This document shows, piece by piece, positions 8,962 through 18,121 of a stretch of DNA of 64,000 nucleotides. Both the position numbers and the translations under genes were made by a program. Every line of letters starts with the position of its first letter. The stretch's first letter is position 1. This stretch comes from Caldicellulosiruptor bescii DSM 6725 (GTDB lineage: Bacteria; Bacillota; Thermoanaerobacteria; Caldicellulosiruptorales; Caldicellulosiruptoraceae): contig NC_012034.1 in the NCBI RefSeq assembly GCF_000022325.1, positions 62,001 to 126,000 of the forward strand. The letters run 5' to 3'. The notes under the pieces were generated by a model. That model saw nothing but the letters and a program-made list of their open reading frames with translations, did no database searches and had not been told where the DNA came from.

Positions 8962-9696
8962 ATGGACAAAAACATAGCTGTAAAGATTGAAAATGTTTCA
9001 ATGATGTTTAATATGGCATCTGAAAAGATTTATAGTATTAAAGAGTACTTTATAAAACTTGTGTCAGGTAAGCTATACTTTAGAGAATTTTGGGCCTTGA
9101 AGGATATAAGTTTTAAAATCAAAAAAGGTGAAATTTTTGGTATAATAGGCTTAAACGGGGCAGGCAAAAGTACCCTGCTCAAAATAATTGCAGGAGTTTT
9201 AAAGCCGACAATGGGTAGAGTCTATGTAAACGGTACTATGGCACCATTGATTGAACTTGGAGCAGGTTTTGACTTTGAACTTACTGCAAGAGAGAATATA
9301 TTCTTAAACGGCGCTATTTTGGGCTATTCAAGAAAGTTCATGAAAGAAAAATTTGACGAGATAGTAGAGTTTGCAGAACTGAGAGATTTTTTAGATGTTC
9401 CTCTAAAAAACTTTTCGTCTGGTATGCAGGCAAGACTTGGTTTTGCTATTGCTACAATTGTTGACCCTGACATTTTAATTGTTGATGAGATTCTGGCAGT
9501 AGGAGACTTTCATTTTCAGGAAAAATGCGAAAGAAGAATTAATAGTATGCTTGAAAAAGGGACAACTATTGTGATGGTGTCCCATTCAATAGATCAAATT
9601 GAGAGAATGTGCCAAAGAGTTTTGTGGCTTGAAAAAGGCAGAATGAAAATGATAGGCGATGCAAAAGAGGTTTGTGAGGCTTACAGGAACTCTTGA
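8962..9696 (+). CDS. Polysaccharide ABC exporter ATPase (Wzt/TagH, short form)
   Basis: A 244-residue ATPase with Walker A GLNGAGKST (63-71), the Wzt-type signature FSSGMQARLGFA and Walker B DILIVDEIL. It ends soon after the nucleotide-binding domain, so it lacks the C-terminal carbohydrate-binding domain of long Wzt proteins that recognise a capped glycan end. That suggests export without strict terminal recognition, as for TagH-like or Wzt proteins of the short class. It partners the permease just upstream. Confidence 0.92.
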   Translation: MDKNIAVKIENVSMMFNMASEKIYSIKEYFIKLVSGKLYFREFWALKDISFKIKKGEIFGIIGLNGAGKSTLLKIIAGVLKPTMGRVYVNGTMAPLIELGAGFDFELTARENIFLNGAILGYSRKFMKEKFDEIVEFAELRDFLDVPLKNFSSGMQARLGFAIATIVDPDILIVDEILAVGDFHFQEKCERRINSMLEKGTTIVMVSHSIDQIERMCQRVLWLEKGRMKMIGDAKEVCEAYRNS

Positions 9697-9740
9697 TGGT
9701 TTAACAAATAAAAAATATAAAAAGAAAGGACTGTTATTTC

Positions 9741-10472
9741 ATGAAAGGAATAGTTTTGGCAGGAGGAACAGGTTCACGTTTATATCCGTTAACTAAGGTT
9801 ACAAACAAGCATTTGTTGCCTGTTGGAAAATATCCAATGATTTATTATCCAATTTTTAAATTAAAACAAGCAGGTATCAAAGAGATAATGATAATAACTG
9901 GTAAAGAACACATGGGAGCTGTTGTCAATTTATTAGGAAGTGGTCGTGAGTTTGGATTAGAATTTACTTATAGGATTCAAGATGAAGCTGGTGGAATTGC
10001 TCAAGCTCTGGGACTGTGTAGCTTTTTTGCTGGGAATGATAAGTGTGTTGTGATACTGGGCGACAATGTTTTTGAGGATGATATAACTGAGTATGTAAGG
10101 AATTTCGAAAAGCAGGAGCGGGGCGCTAGGATTCTTCTTAAGGAAGTTCCGGACCCGCATAGATTTGGAGTTGCTGAACTGAAAGATGGGAAAATAGTCT
10201 CGATTGAAGAAAAGCCTAAGAATCCGAAAAGTAATTTTATTGTCACAGGAATCTATATGTATGATAGCCAAGTTTTTGATATTATCAAGACACTTAAGCC
10301 TTCACAGAGGGGTGAATTGGAAATTACGGATGTAAATAACGAGTACATAAGAAGAGGAGAGTTGTATTTTGACTTTTTAAAGGGCTGGTGGACTGATGCA
10401 GGGACTTTTGAGTCACTAAAAAGAGCAAATGAGCTTGCTGAAAATATGGTGTTAGATTTTAATGGAATATAA
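9741..10472 (+). CDS. rmlA: Glucose-1-phosphate thymidylyltransferase
   Basis: A 243-residue nucleotidyltransferase making dTDP-glucose from glucose-1-phosphate and dTTP, the first step to dTDP-L-rhamnose. The nucleotide loop GGTGSRLYPLT starts at residue 8, followed by NKHLLPVG. EKPKNPKSN and the late GGxWxDAGT-like WWTDAGT are standard landmarks. It is shorter than the ~290-residue RmlA of Gram-negatives but matches the short Gram-positive type. It is followed by rmlC and rmlB. Confidence 0.92.
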   Translation: MKGIVLAGGTGSRLYPLTKVTNKHLLPVGKYPMIYYPIFKLKQAGIKEIMIITGKEHMGAVVNLLGSGREFGLEFTYRIQDEAGGIAQALGLCSFFAGNDKCVVILGDNVFEDDITEYVRNFEKQERGARILLKEVPDPHRFGVAELKDGKIVSIEEKPKNPKSNFIVTGIYMYDSQVFDIIKTLKPSQRGELEITDVNNEYIRRGELYFDFLKGWWTDAGTFESLKRANELAENMVLDFNGI

Positions 10473-10494
10473 ATTAAAGGAGAGGTAGGGAATA

Positions 10495-10956
10495 ATGGAG
10501 CTTATTGAAGGTGTTAAGGTAAAAAGACTCGAGAAATTTGCTGATGATAGAGGTTTTTTCATGGAGATTTTGAGAGACGAAGATGGCTTTTTAGAAAAAT
10601 TTGGACAGGCTTCAATGTCTTTGACTTATCCAGGGGTAATAAAAGCTTTTCACTATCATAAGTTGCAAGACGATGTTTGGTTTTTCCCAAAAGGCAATGC
10701 ACAGGTTGTTCTTTACGATTTGCGGCCAGATTCGCCTACATACAAAAAAACAAATGTATTCTACATGGGAGAACACAACCCTATAGTACTTTTAATACCC
10801 AGAATGGTTGCTCATGGCTATAGGGTATTGGGGAATGAGCCGGCAATAATTGTGTATTTTACAACAGAGCATTATAATAGAGAAAATCCAGATGAATACA
10901 GAATTCCTTGGGATGACAAGGAAATTAATTTTGATTGGACAACAAAATTTAGATAA
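10495..10956 (+). CDS. rmlC: dTDP-4-dehydrorhamnose 3,5-epimerase family protein
   Basis: A 153-residue cupin-fold epimerase. The DDRGFFMEI opening, IKAFHYHKLQDD with the catalytic-type histidine, and the AHGYRVL segment are RmlC landmarks. The family epimerises C3 and C5 of dTDP-4-keto-6-deoxyglucose. It is a little shorter than the usual ~180 residues at its C-terminus, so a related 3-epimerase activity cannot be excluded. A GGAGAGG site precedes ATG 10495. It sits between rmlA and rmlB. Confidence 0.85.
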   Translation: MELIEGVKVKRLEKFADDRGFFMEILRDEDGFLEKFGQASMSLTYPGVIKAFHYHKLQDDVWFFPKGNAQVVLYDLRPDSPTYKKTNVFYMGEHNPIVLLIPRMVAHGYRVLGNEPAIIVYFTTEHYNRENPDEYRIPWDDKEINFDWTTKFR

Positions 10957-10971
10957 GGTGGGAACACGAAG

Positions 10972-11928
10972 ATGGAGACAATTCTTGTAGCAGGTGGGGC
11001 AGGTTTTATAGGAAGCAATTTTGTTAAGTACATGATTAGCAAAGAAGAATACAAAATAATCAATTATGATGCATTAACCTATGCAGGAAATCTTGAGAAT
11101 TTGAAAGAGGTAGAAAACCACCCTTATTATACATTTATTAAAGGAGATATTGTTGATAGATCTAAAGTTGAAGAGGTTTTTAAAAATTATCAAATTGACT
11201 ATGTAATAAACTTTGCCGCAGAGTCGCATGTGGACAGAAGTATAAAGGACCCTGATATATTCGTTAAAACAAATGTTTTGGGAACACAAGTTTTATTAGA
11301 TGTGTCGAGGAAATTCGGGATAAAAAAGTTTATTCAAATTTCAACAGATGAAGTATATGGTTCCTTAGGGCCTGAAGGATATTTTACAGAAGAAAGTCCG
11401 CTTGCACCAAACAGTCCTTATTCTGCCAGCAAAGCAGGGGCTGATATGCTTGTGAGAGCATATTTTAAGACATATGGTCTGCCTGTGAACATAACAAGGT
11501 GTTCAAACAATTTTGGTCCACATCAACACCCAGAAAAGTTTATACCGACCGTAATTTTGAATGCGCTGCAAAACAAGCCGATACCAATTTATGGTGACGG
11601 GCAAAATATAAGAGACTGGCTATATGTAGAAGACCACTGCAGAGCAATTGAGCTTGTGCTCAAAAAAGGTAGAATAGGTGAAGTATACAATATTGGCGGG
11701 AATAATGAGTGGAGGAATATAGATATAGCCAAATTGATTTTAAAACTACTCGGGAAACCAGAGAATCTAATACAATTTGTGGCTGACAGGCCAGGACATG
11801 ATAGGAGATATGCAATTGACTCGAGTAAGATTCAAAAGGAATTGGGGTGGAAGGTTGAATATAAGTTTGATGAAGCTATTAGAAAGACTATAGAATGGTA
11901 TAAAAATGAATTTTTCAAAGGAGAATGA
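10972..11928 (+). CDS. rmlB: dTDP-glucose 4,6-dehydratase
   Basis: A 318-residue extended short-chain dehydrogenase. The NAD loop is GGAGFIGSNF near residue 7. The catalytic triad region has ISTDEVYG with T125, D126 and E127, and Y150-SAS-K154. It converts dTDP-glucose to dTDP-4-keto-6-deoxyglucose. It overlaps nothing essential: the next gene most likely starts 5 bases after this stop. Confidence 0.94.
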   Translation: METILVAGGAGFIGSNFVKYMISKEEYKIINYDALTYAGNLENLKEVENHPYYTFIKGDIVDRSKVEEVFKNYQIDYVINFAAESHVDRSIKDPDIFVKTNVLGTQVLLDVSRKFGIKKFIQISTDEVYGSLGPEGYFTEESPLAPNSPYSASKAGADMLVRAYFKTYGLPVNITRCSNNFGPHQHPEKFIPTVILNALQNKPIPIYGDGQNIRDWLYVEDHCRAIELVLKKGRIGEVYNIGGNNEWRNIDIAKLILKLLGKPENLIQFVADRPGHDRRYAIDSSKIQKELGWKVEYKFDEAIRKTIEWYKNEFFKGE

Positions 11929-11932
11929 GAAT

Positions 11933-14104
11933 ATGAGAAGTATAAACCAATTAAATATTGGTCTAACAGAGACAAAGTACGGCAAATTCTATTATTTAAA
12001 GAGTGATGCAATAATAGGCAAATCTTTAGAAATATACGGAGAATGGGCGGTACCAGAAATAGAGTTGTTAACAAGTTTTATAGAAGAAGGGGATATAGTA
12101 ATTGATGTAGGCGCATACATAGGAACTCATACTATTCCATTTGCTCAAAAGTTGAATGGAAAAGGTTTTGTAATTGCATTCGAACCCCAAGAGATTATAT
12201 TCAATATACTAGCAAAGAATATAAGGACAAATAACGCAGATAATGTGCAAATATTTAACAAAGCTGTTTTAGATAAAAATACAATAACCTACATAGAAAC
12301 TTTTAACTACAATGAAACTAATAATTTTGGCAGTGCTAAAATAATAACTGATGATATTGAAACTCAAGGAATTATCAAAAAAATTGAAGCAATCACTATT
12401 GATAGTTTAGAATTGAATAATTGTAAATTAATAAAAATTGACGTAGAAGGACAAGAAGAATTTGTATTGAGAGGCTCAGAAAAGACAATAAAAAGTTTTA
12501 TGCCAATTATTTATTTTGAAAGTAATGAGCTTGAGAAAACATGGAATAGTATTTGCTTAGTAAAGAAATGGGGATACGATACTTTCTTGTTTAGATTTCC
12601 AGCATTTAATCCATTTAACATTAAAGGTACACAAGATAATATTTTTGGTTATGCATGTGAAACAGGTATTTTGGGGATTCATAAATCAAAACTGAGTACT
12701 TATGGAAATGATACTTTGAAATGGCGAAAATTAAATTATCTATTTGAAATTACCACGCTTGACGATTTAGCTTTTTTATTAATAGAAACTTCTCGTGGAC
12801 ATGATCCCATTATACCTGATATTAAATATAATGAAATCAGAAACATAAAGTTTCTTCAAAATTATATAATTGAGGTGGTAAAAGAAATTGAAAAAAAAGA
12901 TAAACTATTACAAACAATTAAAGAAGATTTAAAAATAAAAGAACAACACTTACAAAGTATTTATTGTTCGGAAGGTTGGAAACTGTTAACCAAGTGTTAT
13001 AAAATAAGAGATAAGATATTCCCACCGAATAGTAAGAGAAGAGAATTAGCAAAGTTTATTTTATTTATTATGAAAAAACTGAATTTAAAATTTGTTCAGG
13101 AAATAATAAGATTTGCAAGGATGTATGGTATTAAAGCTCTTTATAATCGAAGTCGAATTGCTTTGCACTCTATGAAAAGTTATTCGAGTAACCAAGAAAA
13201 TTATTTTGTTCCTGAACAATTTGAAAGAGATTATCTTTTAAGTGAAATCAGTGTTGATATAATTGTACCTATTTATAATGCTTATGAGGATTTAAAGAGG
13301 TGTGTAGAAAGTATTCTTAAGCACACTGATTTGAAAAAACATAGATTGGTATTAATTAATGATTGTTCGACTGATGAGAGAATATATTCTTTCTTAAAAA
13401 ATCTTGAGAACGAAAGAACCGAAGAAAATTTACTTGTTATTCATAATAAGGAGAATTTGGGTTTTGTAAAAACAGTTAATAAAGGAATTAGTTTGAGTAA
13501 TAAAGATGTTATTATTCTTAACTCTGATACAATTGTAACTGCGAGATGGGTAGAAAAGCTTATCAGAGCAGCGTATTCAAGGTCTAATGTTGCAACAGTT
13601 ACACCTTTTTCAAATAATGCCACAATTTGTTCATTACCAATAATGTTAAAAGATAATTCGCTTCCTTTGGATTGGGATATTGATTATTTTGCTAAAGTTG
13701 TAGATAGGATTTCACTTTTAAAATATCCTGAAATTCCAACAGCAGTTGGATTTTGTATGTATATTAAAAGAGAAGTTATTGAAAAAATAGGAATGTTTAA
13801 CGAAGAGAAATTTGGCAAAGGTTATGGAGAAGAAAATGATTTTTGTATGCGAGCGCTAAACGAAGGGTATGTAAATATTTTATGTGATAATTTATTTATT
13901 TATCACAAAGGAAGTCAAAGCTTTACGGAAGAAGTTAAAAGGAAAAGAGAAATGGAGAGCTTAAAGGTTATCAATCAATTACATCCATTTTACTCTGAGA
14001 TGGTTAAGGCCTTTATAGAAAAAAATCCTTTAAAATATTATCATTCTACACTTGAAGAAATCATGTCCCTTTATAACTTATTAAAAAGTGAGGAGAAAAA
14101 GTGA
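11933..14104 (+). CDS. Fusion: FkbM-type methyltransferase plus GT2 glycosyltransferase
   Basis: A ~723-residue two-domain protein. The N-terminal part (about 50-220) is an FkbM-family SAM methyltransferase, with DVGAYIGTHTIPFA (SAM loop), AFEPQ and IKIDVEGQEEFVLRG. The C-terminal part (from about 441) is a GT-A family 2 transferase, with IIVPIYNAYEDLKRC, INDCSTD, LNSDT as the metal-binding region, and an EENDFCMRA motif. It probably adds a sugar and methylates the polymer. ATG 11933 is preferred over an ATG at 11906 because GGAG at 11920-11923 fits it and it avoids overlapping rmlB. It is notably AT-rich relative to the rml genes. Confidence 0.85.
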   Translation: MRSINQLNIGLTETKYGKFYYLKSDAIIGKSLEIYGEWAVPEIELLTSFIEEGDIVIDVGAYIGTHTIPFAQKLNGKGFVIAFEPQEIIFNILAKNIRTNNADNVQIFNKAVLDKNTITYIETFNYNETNNFGSAKIITDDIETQGIIKKIEAITIDSLELNNCKLIKIDVEGQEEFVLRGSEKTIKSFMPIIYFESNELEKTWNSICLVKKWGYDTFLFRFPAFNPFNIKGTQDNIFGYACETGILGIHKSKLSTYGNDTLKWRKLNYLFEITTLDDLAFLLIETSRGHDPIIPDIKYNEIRNIKFLQNYIIEVVKEIEKKDKLLQTIKEDLKIKEQHLQSIYCSEGWKLLTKCYKIRDKIFPPNSKRRELAKFILFIMKKLNLKFVQEIIRFARMYGIKALYNRSRIALHSMKSYSSNQENYFVPEQFERDYLLSEISVDIIVPIYNAYEDLKRCVESILKHTDLKKHRLVLINDCSTDERIYSFLKNLENERTEENLLVIHNKENLGFVKTVNKGISLSNKDVIILNSDTIVTARWVEKLIRAAYSRSNVATVTPFSNNATICSLPIMLKDNSLPLDWDIDYFAKVVDRISLLKYPEIPTAVGFCMYIKREVIEKIGMFNEEKFGKGYGEENDFCMRALNEGYVNILCDNLFIYHKGSQSFTEEVKRKREMESLKVINQLHPFYSEMVKAFIEKNPLKYYHSTLEEIMSLYNLLKSEEKK

Positions 14105-15345
14105 TGAGCACAATTGTTTATTTAGTCCATTCAATACCCAAATATGAAAAGAGTGGAACCCCAATAGCTGCTTGGAGAGTGGCAAAGGGTGTAAAAGAAA
14201 AATATAATCAAAATGTAGCATTTATAATTCCTTCACCTGATGGAGAAGAGGGAAAAGAAAAGGTTGACGATATTTTGGTTTACAAAGTAAAAAGAATAGA
14301 TTGGCATGAAAATTTTTTTCATGATTTTGATATAGATAGAGAAACGTATATTAGAAAAATAAAGAATATTTTAAAAGAAGTTAATTGTAATATTTTGCAT
14401 ATTTATAATTTAGTATTTAGCTCTTATCAGGTAATGAAACTTAGGAAAGAAGGAATCAGAATTGTTCGTACGATAACACATACTGAGGATATTTGTTTTA
14501 ATGTTGATCCTTTTGTTAAAGTTGGTGATAAAATTGAGATATGTAGTGGGCCTGATCCGATAGCAAAATGCGCTTGTCATTATAAACAGATGTATGGTGG
14601 TAATAATTTGATGGAGTTTATAATTAAAAAGATATCTAAGCATTTTACGAGCGTAGAATTATTATATTCTAATTTTTGTGATATAATAACCTTTACTAAT
14701 GAAGAATTTGCTAAATATTTTACCAACTACGTAAATATTCCAAGAGATGTAATCCGAATAATACCACATGGAGTAGAAAATAAATTAGAAAAATATATAT
14801 TGCCGAATATGCCAAAAAACGAAGGATTTAGATTTTTATATCTTGGAGGAGATAATTTTAGAAAAGGATTTGTTATATTAGATAATGCGTTAAATTCTTT
14901 AAATGGGGAGTTATTCAACAAGATTAAGGAAATAACTATAGTGGGTAAAACAACAAAGGAATTTAGAGAAAGGTTTAATAATGATAAATATATGTTTAAG
15001 GGGGTATTGCCAGAAGAAGAATTATATAACGAAATAAGTAATGCTGATCTTGTGATATTGCCCACATTTTTCGAAACATATAACATATCTTTAAGAGAAG
15101 CTATCAAGTTAGGAAAACCTGTTATAACTACTAAAACTTTTGGTTCGAATATTGTAGTGGATGGATATAATGGGTTTAGATTTGATATTGGTGATAGCTT
15201 ACAATTAAAAAACATAATAGAATTAATATTAAGCAATCCCCAAATACTGGTAGATATGAGCAAAAATTGTTTAAATACTCATATAACTGATATTGAAGAA
15301 GAAATAAAGTTATTTATGAAAGTTTACAATGAATTAAAAGATTAG
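14101..15345 (+). CDS. Glycosyltransferase family 4 (GT-B)
   Basis: A 414-residue GT-B enzyme. The C-terminal half has FLYLGGDNFRKGF, a nucleotide-sugar-binding start, and the E-x7-E motif in PTFFETYNISLREAIKLGKPVI. The start overlaps the previous stop; GTG 14101 or ATG 14104 are both possible, with GAGGAG upstream. It belongs to the AT-rich block between rmlB and rmlD. Donor and acceptor are unknown. Confidence 0.88.
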   Translation: MMSTIVYLVHSIPKYEKSGTPIAAWRVAKGVKEKYNQNVAFIIPSPDGEEGKEKVDDILVYKVKRIDWHENFFHDFDIDRETYIRKIKNILKEVNCNILHIYNLVFSSYQVMKLRKEGIRIVRTITHTEDICFNVDPFVKVGDKIEICSGPDPIAKCACHYKQMYGGNNLMEFIIKKISKHFTSVELLYSNFCDIITFTNEEFAKYFTNYVNIPRDVIRIIPHGVENKLEKYILPNMPKNEGFRFLYLGGDNFRKGFVILDNALNSLNGELFNKIKEITIVGKTTKEFRERFNNDKYMFKGVLPEEELYNEISNADLVILPTFFETYNISLREAIKLGKPVITTKTFGSNIVVDGYNGFRFDIGDSLQLKNIIELILSNPQILVDMSKNCLNTHITDIEEEIKLFMKVYNELKD

Positions 15346-15374
15346 TTTTTGTTAATAAGAAAAGAGGTAAGTAT

Positions 15375-16382
15375 ATGAGAAATTTAACAGTTATAATACC
15401 TACATATAATCAAAAAGATTTATTAGAAAGAGCAATAAATTCGTTAATATCTAAGTGCAATGACGAAATAAATATATATGTATTAGTCAACAATACGGAA
15501 AGTAATTACATCGTAAGAAATAAAAATTATGCAAATCTACATGTTGAATATTTGAACACAAACTGTGGTTTTTGTAAAGCAGTCAATTATGGATTACGAT
15601 TAATAAAAAAATCAAGATTTATTTTTCTTTTAAACGATGATACTGAAGTAATAAATCAGATAGATATAGATAATATTATTCATGAATTGATTGAAAAAGG
15701 CAACATTTTTTCTATATCGTTGAAAATGCTGAAGGGTAATTATCCAAATCTTTTAGACGACGCAGGTGATATGTACACTATCTTAGGTTGGCAGTTTAAA
15801 AGAGGCAATGGTCTTCCAAAAGAACTTTATGATAGACCGTGTGAAATTATTTCCGCATGTGGTGGTGCTGCAATCTATAACAAAAAAATTCTTGATGAGA
15901 TAGGTTACTTCGATGAAGATTTTTTTGCATATCTTGAGGATGTAGATTTAGGTTTGAGAGCGCTCATGAGGGGATATAAAAATTTATATTATCCTTACAT
16001 AAGCGTATTGCATGTTGGAAGTGCGACAACAGGAGGAAAATATAACGATATTACTATCAGACTTACAGCAAGAAACTCGATATATGTTATATACAAAAAT
16101 CTTCCCTTACCCCTTTTAATAATTAATTTTCCCTTTATTTTATTGGGATACTTAATCAAATTTATATTCTTTGCTAAAAAAGGAAAAGGAAAAATTTACA
16201 TAAGTGGAGTTCTTGAAGGACTAAAAAATTTGCCCAAATTTAAAGAAAAAAGAAGAGAAAATATGAGAAAAAAGAAAATTTCTAACATAAAGCTTGAATG
16301 GATTCTTATTAAAGCTACATTTGAATATTTTCACCAATATATAAAAAGAGCATTTTACACTTTAAGAGGTGCAAAGAAATGA
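15375..16382 (+). CDS. Glycosyltransferase family 2
   Basis: A 335-residue GT-A transferase. The opening LTVIIPTYNQKDLLERAINSL, LLNDDTEV (DxD region) and FAYLEDVDLGLRALMRGYK identify a rhamnosyl- or related transferase of the WcaA/GT2 type. A hydrophobic segment near residues 250-270 suggests membrane association. It ends with a 4-base ATGA overlap with rmlD. It lies in the AT-rich glycosyltransferase module. Confidence 0.88.
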   Translation: MRNLTVIIPTYNQKDLLERAINSLISKCNDEINIYVLVNNTESNYIVRNKNYANLHVEYLNTNCGFCKAVNYGLRLIKKSRFIFLLNDDTEVINQIDIDNIIHELIEKGNIFSISLKMLKGNYPNLLDDAGDMYTILGWQFKRGNGLPKELYDRPCEIISACGGAAIYNKKILDEIGYFDEDFFAYLEDVDLGLRALMRGYKNLYYPYISVLHVGSATTGGKYNDITIRLTARNSIYVIYKNLPLPLLIINFPFILLGYLIKFIFFAKKGKGKIYISGVLEGLKNLPKFKEKRRENMRKKKISNIKLEWILIKATFEYFHQYIKRAFYTLRGAKK

Positions 16383-17224
16383 TACTAATCACAGGTTCCA
16401 AAGGCCAACTTGGAAGCGAATTTATAAAGCAGTTTGAAAATAAATATAATGTGAAAGGTATTGACATTGAACAAGTTGATATTACTGATCTTGACAGTAC
16501 AGTTAGTTATATTTCAGCCACAAAGCCCAACATCATCATCCACTGTGCGGCTTACACCAATGTAGATGGGTGTGAGAGTGACAAAGACACTGCTTTTAAA
16601 GTAAATGCCATTGGGACACGAAATGTTGCAATGGCTGCAGAAAAAGTTGGTGCAAAGCTTGTATATATATCTACCGATTATGTATTTGACGGTGAAAAAG
16701 AGAAGCCATATAATGAATTTGATAGACCAAATCCGATAAGCATATATGGCCTTTCTAAGCTTGCGGGAGAGGAATTTGTAAAAACTTTTTGTAGCAGATA
16801 TTTTATAGTGAGGATTGCCTGGCTGTATGGTGAAAATGGTAACAACTTTGTAAAAACAATTGTAAAACTTGCTAAAGAAAAAGGCGAGATTGATGTTGTT
16901 AATGATCAGAGAGGCAATCCCACATTTACCAAAGATGTTGTTCAAGCTGTAGAAGTAATAATGAACTCAGAGAAATATGGAACATACCATGTAACAAATG
17001 AAGGCATAACTTCTTGGTACGATTTTGCATATAAGATTGTAAGCACGTTTGGGATAGACTGCAAAGTCAATCCAACTACAAGTGATAAATTTATTCGCCC
17101 GGCAAAACGTCCTAAGAACTCAGCACTTGACAAGATGATGTTAAGACTTGAATTTGGATATAAAATGAGACATTGGGAAGAGGCTTTTGAAGAGTTTGCT
17201 ATGCTGATGAAAGGAAGAATATAG
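16379..17224 (+). CDS. rmlD: dTDP-4-dehydrorhamnose reductase
   Basis: A 281-residue reductive SDR that finishes dTDP-L-rhamnose synthesis. The cofactor loop is ITGSKGQLGSEF. The substrate region has HCAAYTNVDGCE and STDYVFDG, and the catalytic motif YGLSKLAGE supplies Tyr and Lys. It overlaps the previous GT2 stop by four bases and abuts the next GT2 start, so it is tightly coupled. It is separated from rmlA-C-B by the AT-rich transferase block. Confidence 0.94.
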   Translation: MILITGSKGQLGSEFIKQFENKYNVKGIDIEQVDITDLDSTVSYISATKPNIIIHCAAYTNVDGCESDKDTAFKVNAIGTRNVAMAAEKVGAKLVYISTDYVFDGEKEKPYNEFDRPNPISIYGLSKLAGEEFVKTFCSRYFIVRIAWLYGENGNNFVKTIVKLAKEKGEIDVVNDQRGNPTFTKDVVQAVEVIMNSEKYGTYHVTNEGITSWYDFAYKIVSTFGIDCKVNPTTSDKFIRPAKRPKNSALDKMMLRLEFGYKMRHWEEAFEEFAMLMKGRI

Positions 17225-18121
17225 ATGGATTTGTCTATAATTATAGTTAATTACAATACCAGGAATTTGCTCAGAAAAACTCTTGAGTCAATATATAAGA
17301 ATCCTACCTATAGAGAATTTGAAATAATTGTGGTAGACAATGCATCAAGTGATGGCAGCCAAGAGATGGTAAAAAAAGAGTTTCCAAATGTTATTTTGAT
17401 TAAAAATAAACAAAATTTAGGATTTGCCAAAGCCAACAATATAGGGATAAGAATTGCAAAGGGAAAGTACATATTGCTTTTAAATTCAGATACAGAAGTT
17501 TTAAGGGGTACACTTGATAGTTGTATAGATTTTTTGGAGAAAGATGAAGCTAAAGAAATTGGAATTCTTGGATGTAAAGTGGTGCTTCCAGATGGCAAGC
17601 TTGATTTAGCATGTAGAAGAGGGTTTCCTACTCCTAAGAATTCGTTTTTTAAGATATTTGGGCTTGCGAAGCTGTTTCCTAAAAGTCGATTTTTTGCAGG
17701 TTACAATCTTACATATCTTGATGAAAATCAATCTTATGAAGTTGATTCAGTTGTTGGGGCGTTTATGTTAATAAGGCGCGAAGTTATAGATAAAATAGGT
17801 TTACTTGATGAGGATTATTTCATGTTTGGCGAGGACATAGATTTTTGTTTTAGAGCCAAACAAAATGGATTTAAAGTTTACTACTATGCTGATGCAAAAA
17901 TCATTCATCACAAAAGAGGTTCTGGCAGGAATTTGAAGGTTTTGTCAGCTTTTTATGACTCAATGTGGATATTTTATAAAAAACATTACTACAACAGATA
18001 CCCAAAAACCTTAGCCTTATTAATATTTATAACAATTAAGTTGATTAAATCATTAAAGCTTGCCCATGCGAAAGTACGGAACTTTCCTATTAGAAAGGGA
18101 AAAAAACCATGCATAGCCTAA
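17225..18121 (+). CDS. Glycosyltransferase family 2, rhamnosyltransferase-like
   Basis: A 298-residue GT-A enzyme with LSIIIVNYNTRNLLRKTLES, VVDNASSDGSQEMV, LLNSDTEV and MFGEDIDFCFRAKQNGFK, the usual landmarks of WbbL-like rhamnosyltransferases. It starts immediately after the rmlD stop, which fits a rhamnose donor. It ends overlapping the start of the sugar-phosphate transferase gene by 13 bases. Confidence 0.9.
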   Translation: MDLSIIIVNYNTRNLLRKTLESIYKNPTYREFEIIVVDNASSDGSQEMVKKEFPNVILIKNKQNLGFAKANNIGIRIAKGKYILLLNSDTEVLRGTLDSCIDFLEKDEAKEIGILGCKVVLPDGKLDLACRRGFPTPKNSFFKIFGLAKLFPKSRFFAGYNLTYLDENQSYEVDSVVGAFMLIRREVIDKIGLLDEDYFMFGEDIDFCFRAKQNGFKVYYYADAKIIHHKRGSGRNLKVLSAFYDSMWIFYKKHYYNRYPKTLALLIFITIKLIKSLKLAHAKVRNFPIRKGKKPCIA

